DNA of 64,000 bases from Aspidapion aeneum (lineage: Eukaryota; Arthropoda; Insecta; Coleoptera; Brentidae), in assembly GCA_963576565.1 (NCBI GenBank), contig OY755038.1:183051652-183115651 (forward strand), given 5' to 3'. This document shows positions 34,199 through 44,810 of the stretch, piece by piece. The notes under the pieces were generated by a model. It made no database searches, was not told the origin of the DNA, and worked only from the letters and a program-made list of their open reading frames with translations. The position numbers were made by a program, and so were the translations under genes. Each line of letters begins with the position of its first letter. The first letter of the stretch is position 1.

Positions 34199-36053
34199 GT
34201 AATAGTTAGGTATAACATAGTTACCTAAACAATTTTATTTTTTATATATCTACTGTTAGATCTTGAACTGATCCCCAAAGTTTATTAGGTGATTTATACT
34301 CATTAATTTTCTTGTTTTTTTGCCTGTATACTTAGTTTTATTTCTTGGTACGAGGAAGTAATCAAGATTTAAACGCTCCCATAAGGAATAAGTAATTATC
34401 TGACGAAAAAGGAAAAATCCACTTTTAAAACACGTGAGAAATTACACTGTACATGTTTCGCGGTGTGACTCTGCGTTTGTCCGCGAGATAATTCAAGGTT
34501 AGAACCTCGATTAGGGTGTATACTAATTATACCTTTAAATTAATCTGTACATTTTCTTAAACTTTATTACCTCTTGTTATTTACTTAATTCTACAAGTTT
34601 TTTATCTTGCTTAAACCCACCCATTTGTTACCACTAAAGGCTATATTTGTAAAAAAAAACACAATTTGACCCTATGCTGCTATTATAATATATATTTTTT
34701 TCCAAAATAGTGAATAAACTTTATTCAACTTATTTTTGTAAAAAAAATTAATCTATCATGTCCAATAGGTGGAAATATGTCAGGCAGTTTTTTTATTTTA
34801 GTTTTTTTAGCAATTTTCGGAGGATCAAGAGGCTATAAAAGATGACGATGATTAACAGGATAAAGATGATGAAAAGGCCGAATCCTTTAGAGATTACTTT
34901 AAATTATGTAAGGATTAACAAGAGCAGTTGAAAATGTAAAACAGATAAAAAGCATAACTTATGACTAGCTCCAGGAATTGCAATAAGAATAAAAATTGTA
35001 AGCAGTAATGAACAACATGAACTTTACTTTTCCTTAAGGCTGTAACAAAAAAAACTTTTATTAAAAAGAACACAAAAAACCATATTAAATTAAGTACCTA
35101 GGTATGGAATAACTGTATGTACTAGAATATTACTTTTAAATATCAAAGCTTTTTTTTAACTAAAAGCTAGATTTTCTGTGTACCTAGTTAGATTTAAAAT
35201 AAAATTAAAATCATCCATCGGTTTCAAGGTTTGGAGTGGTTTAGAAGAATAAGTTGGTAGGTACAAAATAAAATATACTTTGTAAAAGGTTGTTGTTGCG
35301 TGGTAATTTCTTGATTTTTTAAATGGAACAATTAAAGCTTGGACTTCAGTTTTAATACTAATAAATAGCTACTTAAATTAATAGTACCTTTTATCAATGT
35401 ATAACGAATATCTCGTGTATCTTCCAATTTAAAGATTTTATTTGATTTTAGTTAAATCCAAATTTTTGTACCTCAAATATTAAGTTGTGATGTGATGTTT
35501 TTAAAACTTTTTTATGAAGTTACCCGAGTTACCTAGCAGAATAGAAGTTCCAACTTTTATTTAACTCTATAATATTAAAAGTCGTATTAAAATATTTTAA
35601 AACTTACATGTTATTGAAAAACGCAAGTAAAAACACAGATAGATAGGCATTAGTGAAAAATAGACAAAATTAAGTTTTCGCACTTTTGTAATGAAGAGTG
35701 CACTTATTATACCGCATTTTAGGGATTTAGATAATAGTGTCATTTTTTATCCCTAGGTTGAAAAGTAAGAAATTGGTGATAAAAAGTAAAACATTGAGAT
35801 GAAAAGTGACATTTTAGGGACACAATAAATAAATTAAAGAGTGCGTAAAATAGCCTAGAAACCTCGTCAAAAAAGTGTAATCTTATCTCTCGACGAATCG
35901 GGGTGGAAAGTGACACATTTATTTCTTGGCAGCTAATATTATATACTATTTTGTATAGGTATGTTTATCCACTTTTGCTACTCTCAATCCAATATTCCAC
36001 CTATAGAATTATTTAAAAAAGTTTTAATTGTTTCTAAATTAATTTAAAACATA
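34199..36053. other. AT-rich DNA, no gene
   Basis: The stretch 35690-35930 repeats AAAAGTGACA/ATAAAAAGTAA-type text like that near 9830 and 10250 and may be another remnant of that family. No frames of note. Confidence 0.4.
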
Positions 36054-36055
36054 TA

Positions 36056-36183
36056 CAGTCGAATCTCTATAACTTGAACTTCAAGGGACAACCAAAACAG
36101 TTATAGAAATATTAAAGAGGTTAAAATGCATATAAAAATGCAGGGACTACCTAAAAGGTTCGAGTTATATAGAGGTTCGACTG
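36056..36183. mobile_element. Pogo/Tigger-like MITE
   Basis: CAGTCGAATCTCTATAAC at the left is matched inverted by GTTATATAGAGGTTCGACTG at the right. Both sides abut TA (36054-36055 and 36184-36185). A CAGTNNAAYCTCT end plus a TA target is what I recall for pogo/Tigger-derived MITEs. The element at 61798-62406 has a similar CAGTGAAACCTCT end and the same target. It is 128 bp and non-coding. Confidence 0.75.
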
Positions 36184-36466
36184 TATTATTAGGTAGATGG
36201 GTATTAATTTATTTTTAAATTTATATAAAAAGTATTTTTAAAAGTGAAATTCTCCTAAATTTTTATCCTAAACTTTATTTTTTCTTTTTATAGGCAGGTA
36301 AGTGGTTTAAGTTACCTACTTGTAGATTTGGTGAGTTTTTTGGACAACTTAATTGTTTCTGAGATTGCTTCCAATAAAGGTAAATACCTATTATCCAATT
36401 AAAAGTAAACTAAAACATTGGAATACACTGCTTTTTTAGGCTTCCGCCCACGATCATTGAACTAGT

Positions 36467-37352
36467 CGAGGGGTCATCAGCTTTCAACAGTACTGTACAA
36501 ATTTCACAATAGTACCCGACAGTACCACGACAGGATCCAACAGTACTCGACAGTACACGACAGTACTCAACAGTACTCGACAGTACCACGACAGGACCCA
36601 ACAGTACTCGACAGTACACAACAGTACTCGACAGTACACGACAGTACCCAACAGTACACGACAGGACCCAACAGTACACGACAGTACCCAACAGTACTCG
36701 ACAGTACACGACAGGACCCAACAGTACTCGACAGTACACGACAGTACCCAACAGTACACGACAGTACGTAACAGTACTCAACAGTACACGATAGAATCCA
36801 ACAGTACGCGACACAACCCTCTTACCCGAAACAGTGGCGTAGATGCAAAACGACAGGATGACCTTTTTTTTTTTTTTTTTTGGAGACGGCGCGGTTCAAA
36901 TTTCTACGGCGCGGTTCGGTTCATTCATTCATATATGAAACGTGCGAAGGCCCTATCGACCTTCCCCAGGATGACCTTTTGTTTTGGCCGCAAGATTTGT
37001 GAGCGCGGCGCGGTTCCCCAAAGATGATGACCTTTTTTTTTTTTTTTTTTTTTTTTTTTGCTCGCATGTTTTTTGAGGGCGAGGCACGACGACAGTACTC
37101 AACAGGACCCAACAGTACACCGCCAGGACCCAACAGTACACCGCCAGGACCCAACAGTACTCGACAGTACACGACAGTACTCAACAGTACACCGACAGGA
37201 CCCAACAGTACTCGACAATACACGACAGTACCCAACAGTACTCGACAGTACACGACAGTACCCAACAGTACTCAACAGGACCCAACAGTACACGTCAGGA
37301 CCCAAGTCCTGTTGGACGCTGTACAAAATTTTAGGGTGCCGATGACCCCTCG
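36467..37352. mobile_element. Minisatellite-bearing hAT-like element (family M), copy 2
   Basis: The ends are CGAGGGGTCATCAGC and GCCGATGACCCCTCG, flanked by an identical 8-bp duplication, GAACTAGT (36459-36466 and 37353-37360). The interior has two arrays of a 10-bp unit (AACAGTACNC/GACAGTACAC, with occasional CAGGACCC) at about 36486-36815 and 37091-37305. Between them, 36836-37085 holds three AGGATGACC(T)n-like motifs, poly-T runs and GGCGCGGTTC motifs. The frames of up to 134 codons across it, repeating TVVYCRVLLG, are translated minisatellite, not genes. Shared termini tie it to 15804-16265. Confidence 0.85.
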
Positions 37353-37360
37353 GAACTAGT

Positions 37361-38721
37361 TCAATGTTCTAAGGATTTCGCTTCACCCTAAATTTAGTTT
37401 TCCTACCTGGTAAGTATATATTTTTAAAAATTTTCTGCTTGGCATAGTATGTTTTCTCAAAAACAACTCCAGAAAAATTGGGTTGCAAATATTTAAATAA
37501 TTACCAAACAAGATTAACAATATTAATAAATTTGGTCAAATTTTAAAAACCCTCTTAATTGATAAAATTTTTATGACTTAGATGCATTTTTTAGTTGTAC
37601 TAAATGGTAGGTAATTCTTGTATGTTACTTAGGTAGGTATCTGTAGTTTATGATTTAAATATTTTTTCTTGTTAGTTTATGTAAGTAACTATTTTTTTAC
37701 TATTCTCACACAATTGTCTATATTGTCTTTGGAAAAATAAACGATTCTATTCTTTGCTATTCTGTTTTAAAAGATTTTTTTAATTGTCAGTATAAATATA
37801 TTTTTTAAAGCTTAATTTACTACCCTGGCGTTAATAAATATATTAACTTGGTAAAAAGCCCCAAAAAGGCAAGTAAGAAAATTTGGGAGCAGGCCGAAAT
37901 TTTGTACTGCATTATTTATTTCAGGCTTTTACTTTGGGGAACTAAAATATCTTCTATAACTTCTATATAAGCCTCTCATTAATCATTTTCAAATTTTGAA
38001 ATCCTTTTAAGAAGTTATGGTCAGGTTTTTTATTTAATAATTCAAGTTGAGTCAGTAATTTTAACAGCAAATAGAACAACAAACAAAATTATTTTTTATA
38101 TATACCATTATTCTGAAAACTCAAAATGAACAAAAGTAGAGCCATTAGAAGCTATGGCCCTGTGCTTTTTAAAATTTTGTGTCACTAAGAACCGGGACTC
38201 GCGGTCTTGCAAACAGGCGGCGACTACAGGACCGTACTGAACTTTTTGTTTGGTTCCATTTCGTCCAGTAAAAGTTTGTAATTTTTAAAATAAGCTGCTC
38301 TGCTGCTCATAAGGAATATTTGGTTTTAAAAAATAATTCAACTTCGAAGTCACCTTAAGTATACTTAATTATATATTAATGATTTTTAAATAATATGTTA
38401 CTACTAGTAGAACTAGGTTAGTATTTTGTTTTTTTATACCCACCTACAAATTTTTATTAAAAACTTTAAAATAAAATTCAACATCAAGCACGTTGAATAT
38501 TTTCAAACAAATAGTTCCCACCTTAGCACTAAGTATAAAAAAATATATTTACCTACCGATTGATTAAAAAATCCAAAATTCCTTAAAATCACAATTTTCT
38601 TATTTTTTGCACAAAATTTATTTATTTTACACCTTAATGATTTTTTTTTTGTAGTTTCCGCATTTTTTTCACCTCACAATATCATTTACAAAACACATAA
38701 ATAAACAAAAAAGACACCTAC
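37361..38721 (-). other. Presumed start of intron 1 (Sox-like gene)
   Basis: It starts on the minus strand with the donor GTAGGT at 38721-38716, next to the coding exon. It is AT-rich, with a GC-richer patch near 38185-38250 that shows no splice-bounded frame. No HMG-box coding text was found here or further left. Confidence 0.45.
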
Positions 38722-38847
38722 CTGAGTTGCATCAGAGTAGGGCGTCAGTGAATCTTTGTGAACCAGCTGAGAACCAAAGACTGGACCTCCCCTGGAAGTA
38801 CCAGGACTCTCGGACCTCGAAGGGTCAATGCTCTGTTGAGGGACCAT
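38722..38847 (-). CDS. Sox14: First coding exon of a Sox14-like (SoxC) transcription factor, partial
   Basis: ATG at 38847 in a GCGATGG context opens 42 codons with no stop, ending exactly in CAG followed by the consensus donor GTAGGT (phase 0). An in-frame TGA at 38961-38959 shows this is the first usable ATG in the frame. The peptide begins MVPQQSIDPSRSESPG, continues RGGPVFGSQLVHKDS, and ends LTPYSDATQ. From memory, insect Sox14/SoxC proteins carry PYSDATQ immediately before the KRPMNAF HMG box, so this would be the N-terminus of a nuclear DNA-binding protein whose HMG box lies in a later exon. No such exon is visible in 1-38721, so the gene must continue beyond the window across an intron of at least 38.7 kb. 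The local GC content is much higher than in the neighbours. The exon reading is solid; the Sox identity is recalled and unchecked. Confidence 0.65.
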
Positions 38848-39634
38848 CGCACCGCAGTATATAGAAAAATTTAAAAATTCAAGCGCGCACTGCCACTGTT
38901 TTATTATTTTATTTAATTCTGGAAAATGTTTATTCTTCGGAAAAATCTGTCTAAGACCTCAAGTGCGTCTAACTTAAACACACTCGACTATACTTAGCAT
39001 ATAATCAGTTGCGTCCGAACCGGGTAGATTGACCGAACTGTCAGATCGCAACTAGATGTTTTGAGTTTGTATCACAGCTGGTCGTCCCCACCACCACTCT
39101 CGATCATCAGTATGTAAGAGTGGGGATAGCAATGTCATGCGCGAGCTCTCTAGTATTATGATACACAGCTGATCTCAATTTCCTGATTAGATATCTTTTT
39201 TTTATGTTTTTTTTTGTTGCATTTAAAAAACTGCAACTTTTTGTAGGTAAGTTAATTTTTTGGACTGATTTTTGGATGGCAAAAATAGTTCAAAATGTTT
39301 ATAAAAATTTAAATTTTTTATATGCACCGGTTTTATAAATTGTTTTTGAAAAAATTTAAAATTTTCAACAACTTTTTTTTTATTTTACGTAAACCCTAAA
39401 CAGTCTATCTTCAGCGTGAGCTAGTTTTACACTGCACGATCAAAGTTAGGGTCATCGCCGCGCTGCGAGATGCAGACTGTTTTCCTGTTCGTAGCGCTTG
39501 TTTTCATGTTCAGGCTCGCTCCCCCACTCAACTCCATATCGTAGTTCGTCGAGTTGCCGATTTAATATGTTGGGGCGCCACTCATCAGCATAGCAAGTAA
39601 AGAAATTATCTAGGTGTTTTTTAATTACAAGTTA
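38848..39634 (-). promoter_or_regulatory. Presumed 5'UTR and promoter of the Sox-like gene
   Basis: Upstream of the ATG on the minus strand lies a mix of AT-rich DNA and two GC-richer patches (38995-39165 and 39400-39580). They include two palindromic E-box words CAGCTG (39076 and 39166 areas). CTATATA lies about 10 bp before the ATG, too close to act as a TATA box for this ATG unless the message starts inside it. No initiator/DPE pair could be placed with confidence. An upstream noncoding exon in 39400-39580 is possible. Confidence 0.35.
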
Positions 39635-39798
39635 ATATTAGCTACAAGACGCTAGCGCTACCAAGTCCACTTCCAATCCCTGGCTTCGCATGCGTAGATC
39701 TACCAATATTATTTACCTCATGTATTAGAATCGATGTACAGGGTGATTTTCACTTGAATGATTCTAACCACATGAAAATAGAAAGTTTCAAAAACCTA

Positions 39799-40754
39799 TA
39801 TATATATATATATATATATATTTATCGGTTTCACAACGTTCTACGTCTTCCGATACCCAATCTCCACTCGTTTCTGTTTGCCCATAATTCATCATCTAGG
39901 CCTCTTATTCTTATTTCACTGTCTATTCCTTCTCTCCAGCTTCTCCTTGGCCGTCCTCGTTTTCTTCGGCCAGTTGGTTTCCATTGTAGTATTTGTTTAG
40001 GTAGTCTTTCATCATTCATTCTTTGTACATGTCCGTACCACACCAGTTGTTTTGTTCTTATATCATCCACTAAAGTACGTTCACCCACTGTCATAATTTC
40101 TCTTATTCTTTGATTTGTAACTCTTTCTCTTTTTGATTTCCCTGCTGCTCTTCTCCAATAGTCCATCTCCGTAGCGGAAAGCATTTTTTCTGTTCTATCC
40201 TTGATTGGCCATACTTCTGAGCCGTATGTAATAATACTTTTTATAATGGTGTTATATATAAGCTTTTTGTTATGTTTTGATATACTTTGGTCCGAGCTTT
40301 GGTCCCAAATTATTCCATTTAATAAAGTTATTGCTTTTCTTCCTTGTACGTTTCGATCTTTTATAGCTTTGTCTAGTGTTCCGTCAGCTGTAATTTTTAG
40401 ACCTAAGTATTTATACTCATCACAGGAGTGAATTCGCTGCCCGGTATTTAAGATTAGATCCTGTTTCATTCCACCGATACACATATACTCTGTCTTATTG
40501 AGATTAACCTCTAGTCCCCACTTATTGTACTCTTCTATTAGTTTTCGTGTCATATATTCGAGGTCGTCATAATCCTGAGCCACTACTATCTGATCATCGG
40601 CGAAACATAAAGTATACAAGGTGGTTTCGTCCAACGGAATTCCCATGTTTTGGCATTTTCTCTTCCATACTTTAAGGACTTGTTCCAAGTATATCTTGAA
40701 GAGCGTAGGCGAGATACAGCAACCTTGTTTAAGACCTTTATTTACTTGAAAAAC
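39799..40754 (-). mobile_element. 5'-truncated RTE-type retrotransposon, copy 1
   Basis: The insertion is flanked by an exact 12-bp duplication, TTCAAAAACCTA (39787-39798 and 40755-40766), and splits the left arm of the palindrome around it. The opposite arm keeps the uninterrupted target. On the minus strand it begins inside the reverse transcriptase and ends in an (AT)n tail at 39799-39822, as expected for target-primed integration of an RTE element. It is nearly identical in sequence to the copy at 42572-47665, so it is young. Confidence 0.9.
39831..40754 (-). pseudogene. RTE reverse transcriptase, C-terminal part
   Basis: The frame is open from the truncation point to the stop at 39831. 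From its 5' side it carries LFKIYLEQVLKVWKRK, then the catalytic FADD motif in LYTLCFADDQIVVAQD, then EYKYLGLKITADGT, HKNKKL-like text, WPIKDRTEKMLSATEMDYWR, VWYGHVQRM and the basic tail GRRKRGRPRRSW. The endonuclease domain and the first half of the palm are absent, so it cannot act alone. The sequence that remains has no frameshift, another sign of recent insertion. A 285-codon frame listed from 40688 starts with TTG, not a real initiator. Confidence 0.85.
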
Positions 40755-41293
40755 TTCAAAAACCTAACCTAACGAAACCTAATCAGATCTAACCGAACCG
40801 AACCAAAGCAAACTAAACCAATATTTATTTTCAAAAAAAAAACTTTCCTGACTTCCTACCTGGGATGCTAGAGGATGTGAATCTGAACCGGACCGTACCG
40901 AACCGAACCTATCCAAACCTAACCCTACCCAACTAAACCTAATTAGCAGTACGTGTTGTAGTTTAGTTTGGTTAGGTTAGGTTTGGTTCAGTTTAGTTAG
41001 GTTCGGTTTGGTTCGGTTCGGATTCACATCCTCTAGGATCCCGGGCAGGAAGTCAGGAAAGTTTTTTTTTGAAAAAAATTATTGGTTCAGTTTCCTTCGG
41101 TTCGGTTAGATTTGATTAGGTTTTGTTAGGTTAGGTTTTTGAAACTTTCGATTTTCATGTGGTTAGAATCATTCAAGTGAAAATCACCCTGTATGCATCT
41201 ATTCTAAGACATGAGGTAAATAATATTGGTAGATCTGCGCTTGCGAAGCCAGGGATTGAAAGTGGACTTGGTAGCGCTAGCGTCTTGTATATT

Positions 41294-42037
41294 AGCTCAC
41301 ACATATACTATACTATAGTAGTGTGAGCTTGGTGATCCTAATTTTTTCGAGAAAAAAAAAGTTGCTCCGATTTCAAAATTTTTTATATATCTTTGCGTTT
41401 CAGATGATTTTAAAACTTTTTTGTTGCGCCGTCTGTCTGTCTGTCTGTCTGTATGTCTGTCTGTCTGTCTGTATGTCTGTCTGTAACGACCAACGCGCAT
41501 ACCTCAAAAACCGCTTGGCCGATTTTAATGAAATTTGGTACCTAGGCTGGGTCTTGGGTGGAGATGGTCCCATTTAAAAATGAACAAAATCCACCGAACA
41601 CAAGCCAAATAAAAGGGTGAGGGACGATTTCAAAAATTAGAGTTTATGTGAAAATATGGCGTGTGTGATATCAAACGAAAGGTAATTTAGTCTGGAGTTA
41701 AACAAAATACATTTTAATTTATTTTAATAAAAGGGTGGGGGTATATTTCAAAAATTAGAGTTTAAGTGAAAATATGGCGTGTGTGATATCAAACGAAAGG
41801 TAATTGAGTCCGGAGTTTAACAAATAACATTTTAGTTTTTGCTTTTTTTAAGGGTGGGGGTAGATTTTAAAAATTTGAGTTTAAGTCAAAACATGGCTTG
41901 TGTGGTATCAAACAAAAGGTAATTTAGTCTGGAGTTGAATAAAATATATTTCAGTTTTTAGTTATATTAGCTCACACGTAAACTATAACTATAGTACCTA
42001 GTGTGAGCTTAGGGGCCCATATATTGGCAGAGTATTT
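41294..42037 (+). mobile_element. Hairpin-ended repeat element (family H), copy 2
   Basis: Same structure and order as 14326-15071: a 5' hairpin AGCTCACAC...GTGTGAGCT (41294-41329), GTGATCCTAATTTTTTCGAG, (CTGT)n, the ACGACCAACGCGCATA block, three units of about 118 bp starting GGGTG (41615, 41733, 41852), a 3' hairpin (41969-42009) and GGCAGAGTATTTTT. The 9-bp duplication of the outer palindrome (ATATTAGCT) overlaps its first bases, so the palindrome inserted at its left edge after it was in place. Confidence 0.7.
41432..41485 (+). repeat. (CTGT)n microsatellite
   Basis: CTGT units with CTGTATGT interruptions, at the same internal position as in family H copy 1. Confidence 0.9.
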
Positions 42038-42589
42038 TTTTATTGATTTCATTATGCATCTTCTTAGCATCCAGGGCCGTCGTAATGGGTGGAGCAGAGG
42101 AACAGCAGCTCCAGGCGGCCAATTTTAGGGGCGGCCGAAGGCAGCCTTCTGCTTTTAAATTAAGATTATTGATATCGTATTATTTAAAGAATTTATAGCA
42201 GAACAGAAAAGGCTAAATAAATTGACAAATTTATGAAAATGAAAAAGGTGAAAAACATTTTGAAAAGTATTGTGCAAATTTTAAAGCTTAAAATTAACGC
42301 TCCAGATGTTTGTCCAGGTATAAATGATTGAACTGTACATAAACAGTGCCAGGGAGTTGTTTGCATCGAGATTCAAATCTAACACAGAGTCATAAAATTT
42401 GGTTATCGACATTTCCAAAATAAATTAAAAATGCACTCTTGCCATAAATTTATTGAAACGTTGCATTTGACATGCCATACGTTTTTGACAAGTTACGTAA
42501 AATGTAACTTTTTAAATTAGCACTACTTTTGACAAATTTTGATGTTTTTTTTCGAGGTTTTTTGAGAACTATATATATATTTATCGGTT

Positions 42590-43008
42590 TCACAACGTTC
42601 TACGTCTTCCGATACCCAATCTCCACTCGTTTCTGTTTGCCCATAATTCATCATCTAGGCCTCTTATTCTTATTTCACTATCTATTCCTTCTCTCCAGCT
42701 TCTCCTCGGCCTTCCTCGTTTTCTTCGGCCAGTTGGTTTCCATTGTAATATTTGTTTAGGTAGTCTTCCTTTCTTTGTACATGTCCGTACCACACCAGTT
42801 GTTTTGTTCTTATATCATCCACTAGAGTACGTTCACCCACTGTCATAATTTCTCTTATTCTTTGATTGGTAACTCTTTCTCTTTTTGATTTCCCTGCTGC
42901 TCTTCTCCAATAGTCCATCTCCGTAGCGGAAAGCATTTTTTCTGTTCTATCTTTGATTGGCTATACTTCTGAGCCGTATGTAATACTACTTTTTACAATG
43001 GTGTTATA
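42590..43008 (-). pseudogene. RTE copy 2, C-terminal tail
   Basis: It carries MLSATEMDYWRRAAGKSKRE, then TVGERTLVDDIR, VWYGHVQR, a frameshift caused by a short deletion (compare copy 1, where MNDERLPKQ is intact), then GRRKRGRPRRSW and a terminal LGIGRRRTL. The reading frame upstream is cut off by the DNA element at 43011. Confidence 0.85.
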
Positions 43009-43010
43009 TA

Positions 43011-44808
43011 CAGGGTGTCCCAGAACTAATGGTACATGGTTAAACTGTATATTCCTTGAGTCAAAATATTACGATTTAGCCATACTTACCTTAGTCCAAA
43101 AGTTCGTATTAACCGAGATACAGGGTGTTAAACTTTATTTTTTCAATTCGATTTTCTTTAATAACTTCTTTACTAATTAATATTTTTGCAAAAACTGGCC
43201 AGCGTGTAAGTTTTTTTTAAATTTGCAAGACGACTCCGTTGAAAATTTTGATGTACAATGTACAGGGTGTTCCTTGGACCACTACGATTGCATAAAAATC
43301 AGTGTATTTTTCTTGTGCCTCGGTGTATACCAGTTTTTATGTAAAATAATGGTTTTCCCATCCTTTTATGTAAAAAAGTTATACTGTTTCAAAGTCGCTC
43401 AGAGCAATGGTTTTTGAAATTTTTGCATTTAAAGTTTTTATTGCATGTGAGTGATATGCCTATTTTATGTATGATACTTTCTTCAATCTTTCTACTAATA
43501 AAAAATTTTGCACAAAAATTGGGTTTGGTGGTTTTTGGGCATGGACGATTTAATTTTGGTCAAAAAAACTAAAATATACAAGGTGTTCTCTAAGTCGGTA
43601 CCGTTACATTAAAATAGGTCTAATTGTTCCTCGGTGTTTACAAGATTCTTTTAAAAACATTATTTTTTATATTTTTTTAAGTAAACAAGTTATAGCGTTT
43701 AGATTTCGCTTAGAGCAACGGTTTTCAAGATAGTTGAATCAGAAGTTTTTATTGTATGCGTAAAGGATTTGTGATTAAATTCTTACCTACTTCATACATA
43801 TTAGCTATAATCAAAACTTTTTTATAGCATTCTAAGAATGGAATTTTTCTTAAGAAATATTAAGTTAAAAAATATAGTGTGTTAAAACAATAATTGTAAG
43901 TTATTGTCCGTTATTGCAGCTGTGTAGGGGTATATTTTTAATGAGGAACAAAAACCTCTTCGTATTAGTTTTTTAAAAATGGTAAGTACGTATACTTTAT
44001 TAATGCAAGTATTTTTTTATTGTTTTGAAAGAAAATTTTAATTATTAATAAAATTAATATTTTATTATTTATTAAAAAAAATATAAAATTTCTTAAGCAT
44101 GGCGCTCTCAGCAACTAAGTTAAAATTTTAAAATTTACAAATAGTAAATCAAACTTAAAAAAAAATTAAAAAACAATAGAGTCCAATAAAGTTGCTGTTA
44201 GCGTCTATTCTGTCAAGCTTTCTTAAAATTACAGAACTGTTTTTTCAAATTTTTCAACGGAATCGTCTTGCAAATTTCAGAAAAACCTACATGCTGGTTA
44301 GTTTTTGCAAAAATATTAATTAGTAGAAATCATTGAAGAAAGTATCATACATAAATTAGGCATATCACTCACATGCAACAAAAACTTTAAATGCAAAAAT
44401 CTCAAAAACCATTGCTCTGAGCCACTTTAAAGTAGTATAACTTTTTTACATAAAAAGGATGGGAAATCCATTATTTTACATAAAAACTGGTATACACCGA
44501 GGCACAAAAAAATACACTGATTTTAATGCAATGGCAGTGGTCCAAGGAACACCCTGTATATTGTACATCAAAATTTTCAACGGAATCGTCTTGCCAATTT
44601 CAAAAAAACTTACACGCTGGTTATTTTTTGGAAAAATATTAATTAGTAAAAAAGTTATTAAAGAAAATTGAATTGAAAAAATAAAGTTTAACACCCTGTA
44701 TCTCGGTTAGTACGAACTTTTGGACTAAGGTAAGTATGGCTAAATCGTAATATTTTGACCCAGGGAATCTACAGCTTAACTATGTACCATTAGTTCTGGG
44801 ACACCCTG
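43011..44808. mobile_element. 1.8-kb long-inverted-repeat element TA|CAGGGTGTCCCAG
   Basis: The arms of about 490 bp (43011-43500 and about 44320-44808) are inverted copies at roughly 90% identity, starting CAGGGTGTCCCAGAACTAAT. A TA duplication flanks it (43009-43010 and 44809-44810). Removing the element and one TA restores exactly the sequence of RTE copy 1 (GTGTTATATATAAGCTT), which proves the insertion. The end-like word CAGGGTGT recurs inside each arm (43121 and 43263; inverted at 44691 and 44549), and a weaker ACAAGGTGTTC is near 43578, each starting a related unit. No transposase frame. It is non-autonomous, perhaps Tc1/mariner-mobilised. Confidence 0.9.
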
Positions 44809-44810
44809 TA

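Larger units (their letters stand above)
39739..41191. mobile_element. Inner palindromic element TA|CAGGGTGATTTTC
   Basis: CAGGGTGATTTTCACTTGAA at the left is inverted as TTCAAGTGAAAATCACCCTG at the right, bounded by TA on each side (39737-39738 and 41192-41193). Arms of about 240 bp (after removing the LINE) are near-perfect inverted copies rich in AACCTAACC and GAACCGAACC, meeting near 40950 with almost no loop. Its CAGGGTG end and TA target resemble the element at 43011-44808. It is non-coding. Confidence 0.75.
39644..41288. mobile_element. Outer palindromic element with 9-bp TSD
   Basis: ACAAGACGCTAGCGCTACC at the left is inverted exactly as GGTAGCGCTAGCGTCTTGT at the right. An identical 9-bp duplication, ATATTAGCT, flanks it (39635-39643 and 41289-41297). 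Its own arms, about 95 bp each, end at a central TA where the element at 39739-41191 sits. Without the insert it would be a palindromic MITE of roughly 190 bp. The 9-bp TSD suggests a Mutator-like mobiliser, by inference. Confidence 0.75.

Noticed and set aside
36410..37359. Several overlapping frames of 60-134 codons on both strands repeating TVVYCRVL or STRQYTTV
   Set aside because: They are translated CAGTAC minisatellite inside a hAT-like element.
38185..38250. GC-richer patch as another coding exon
   Set aside because: No frame bounded by plausible splice sites could be found on either strand.
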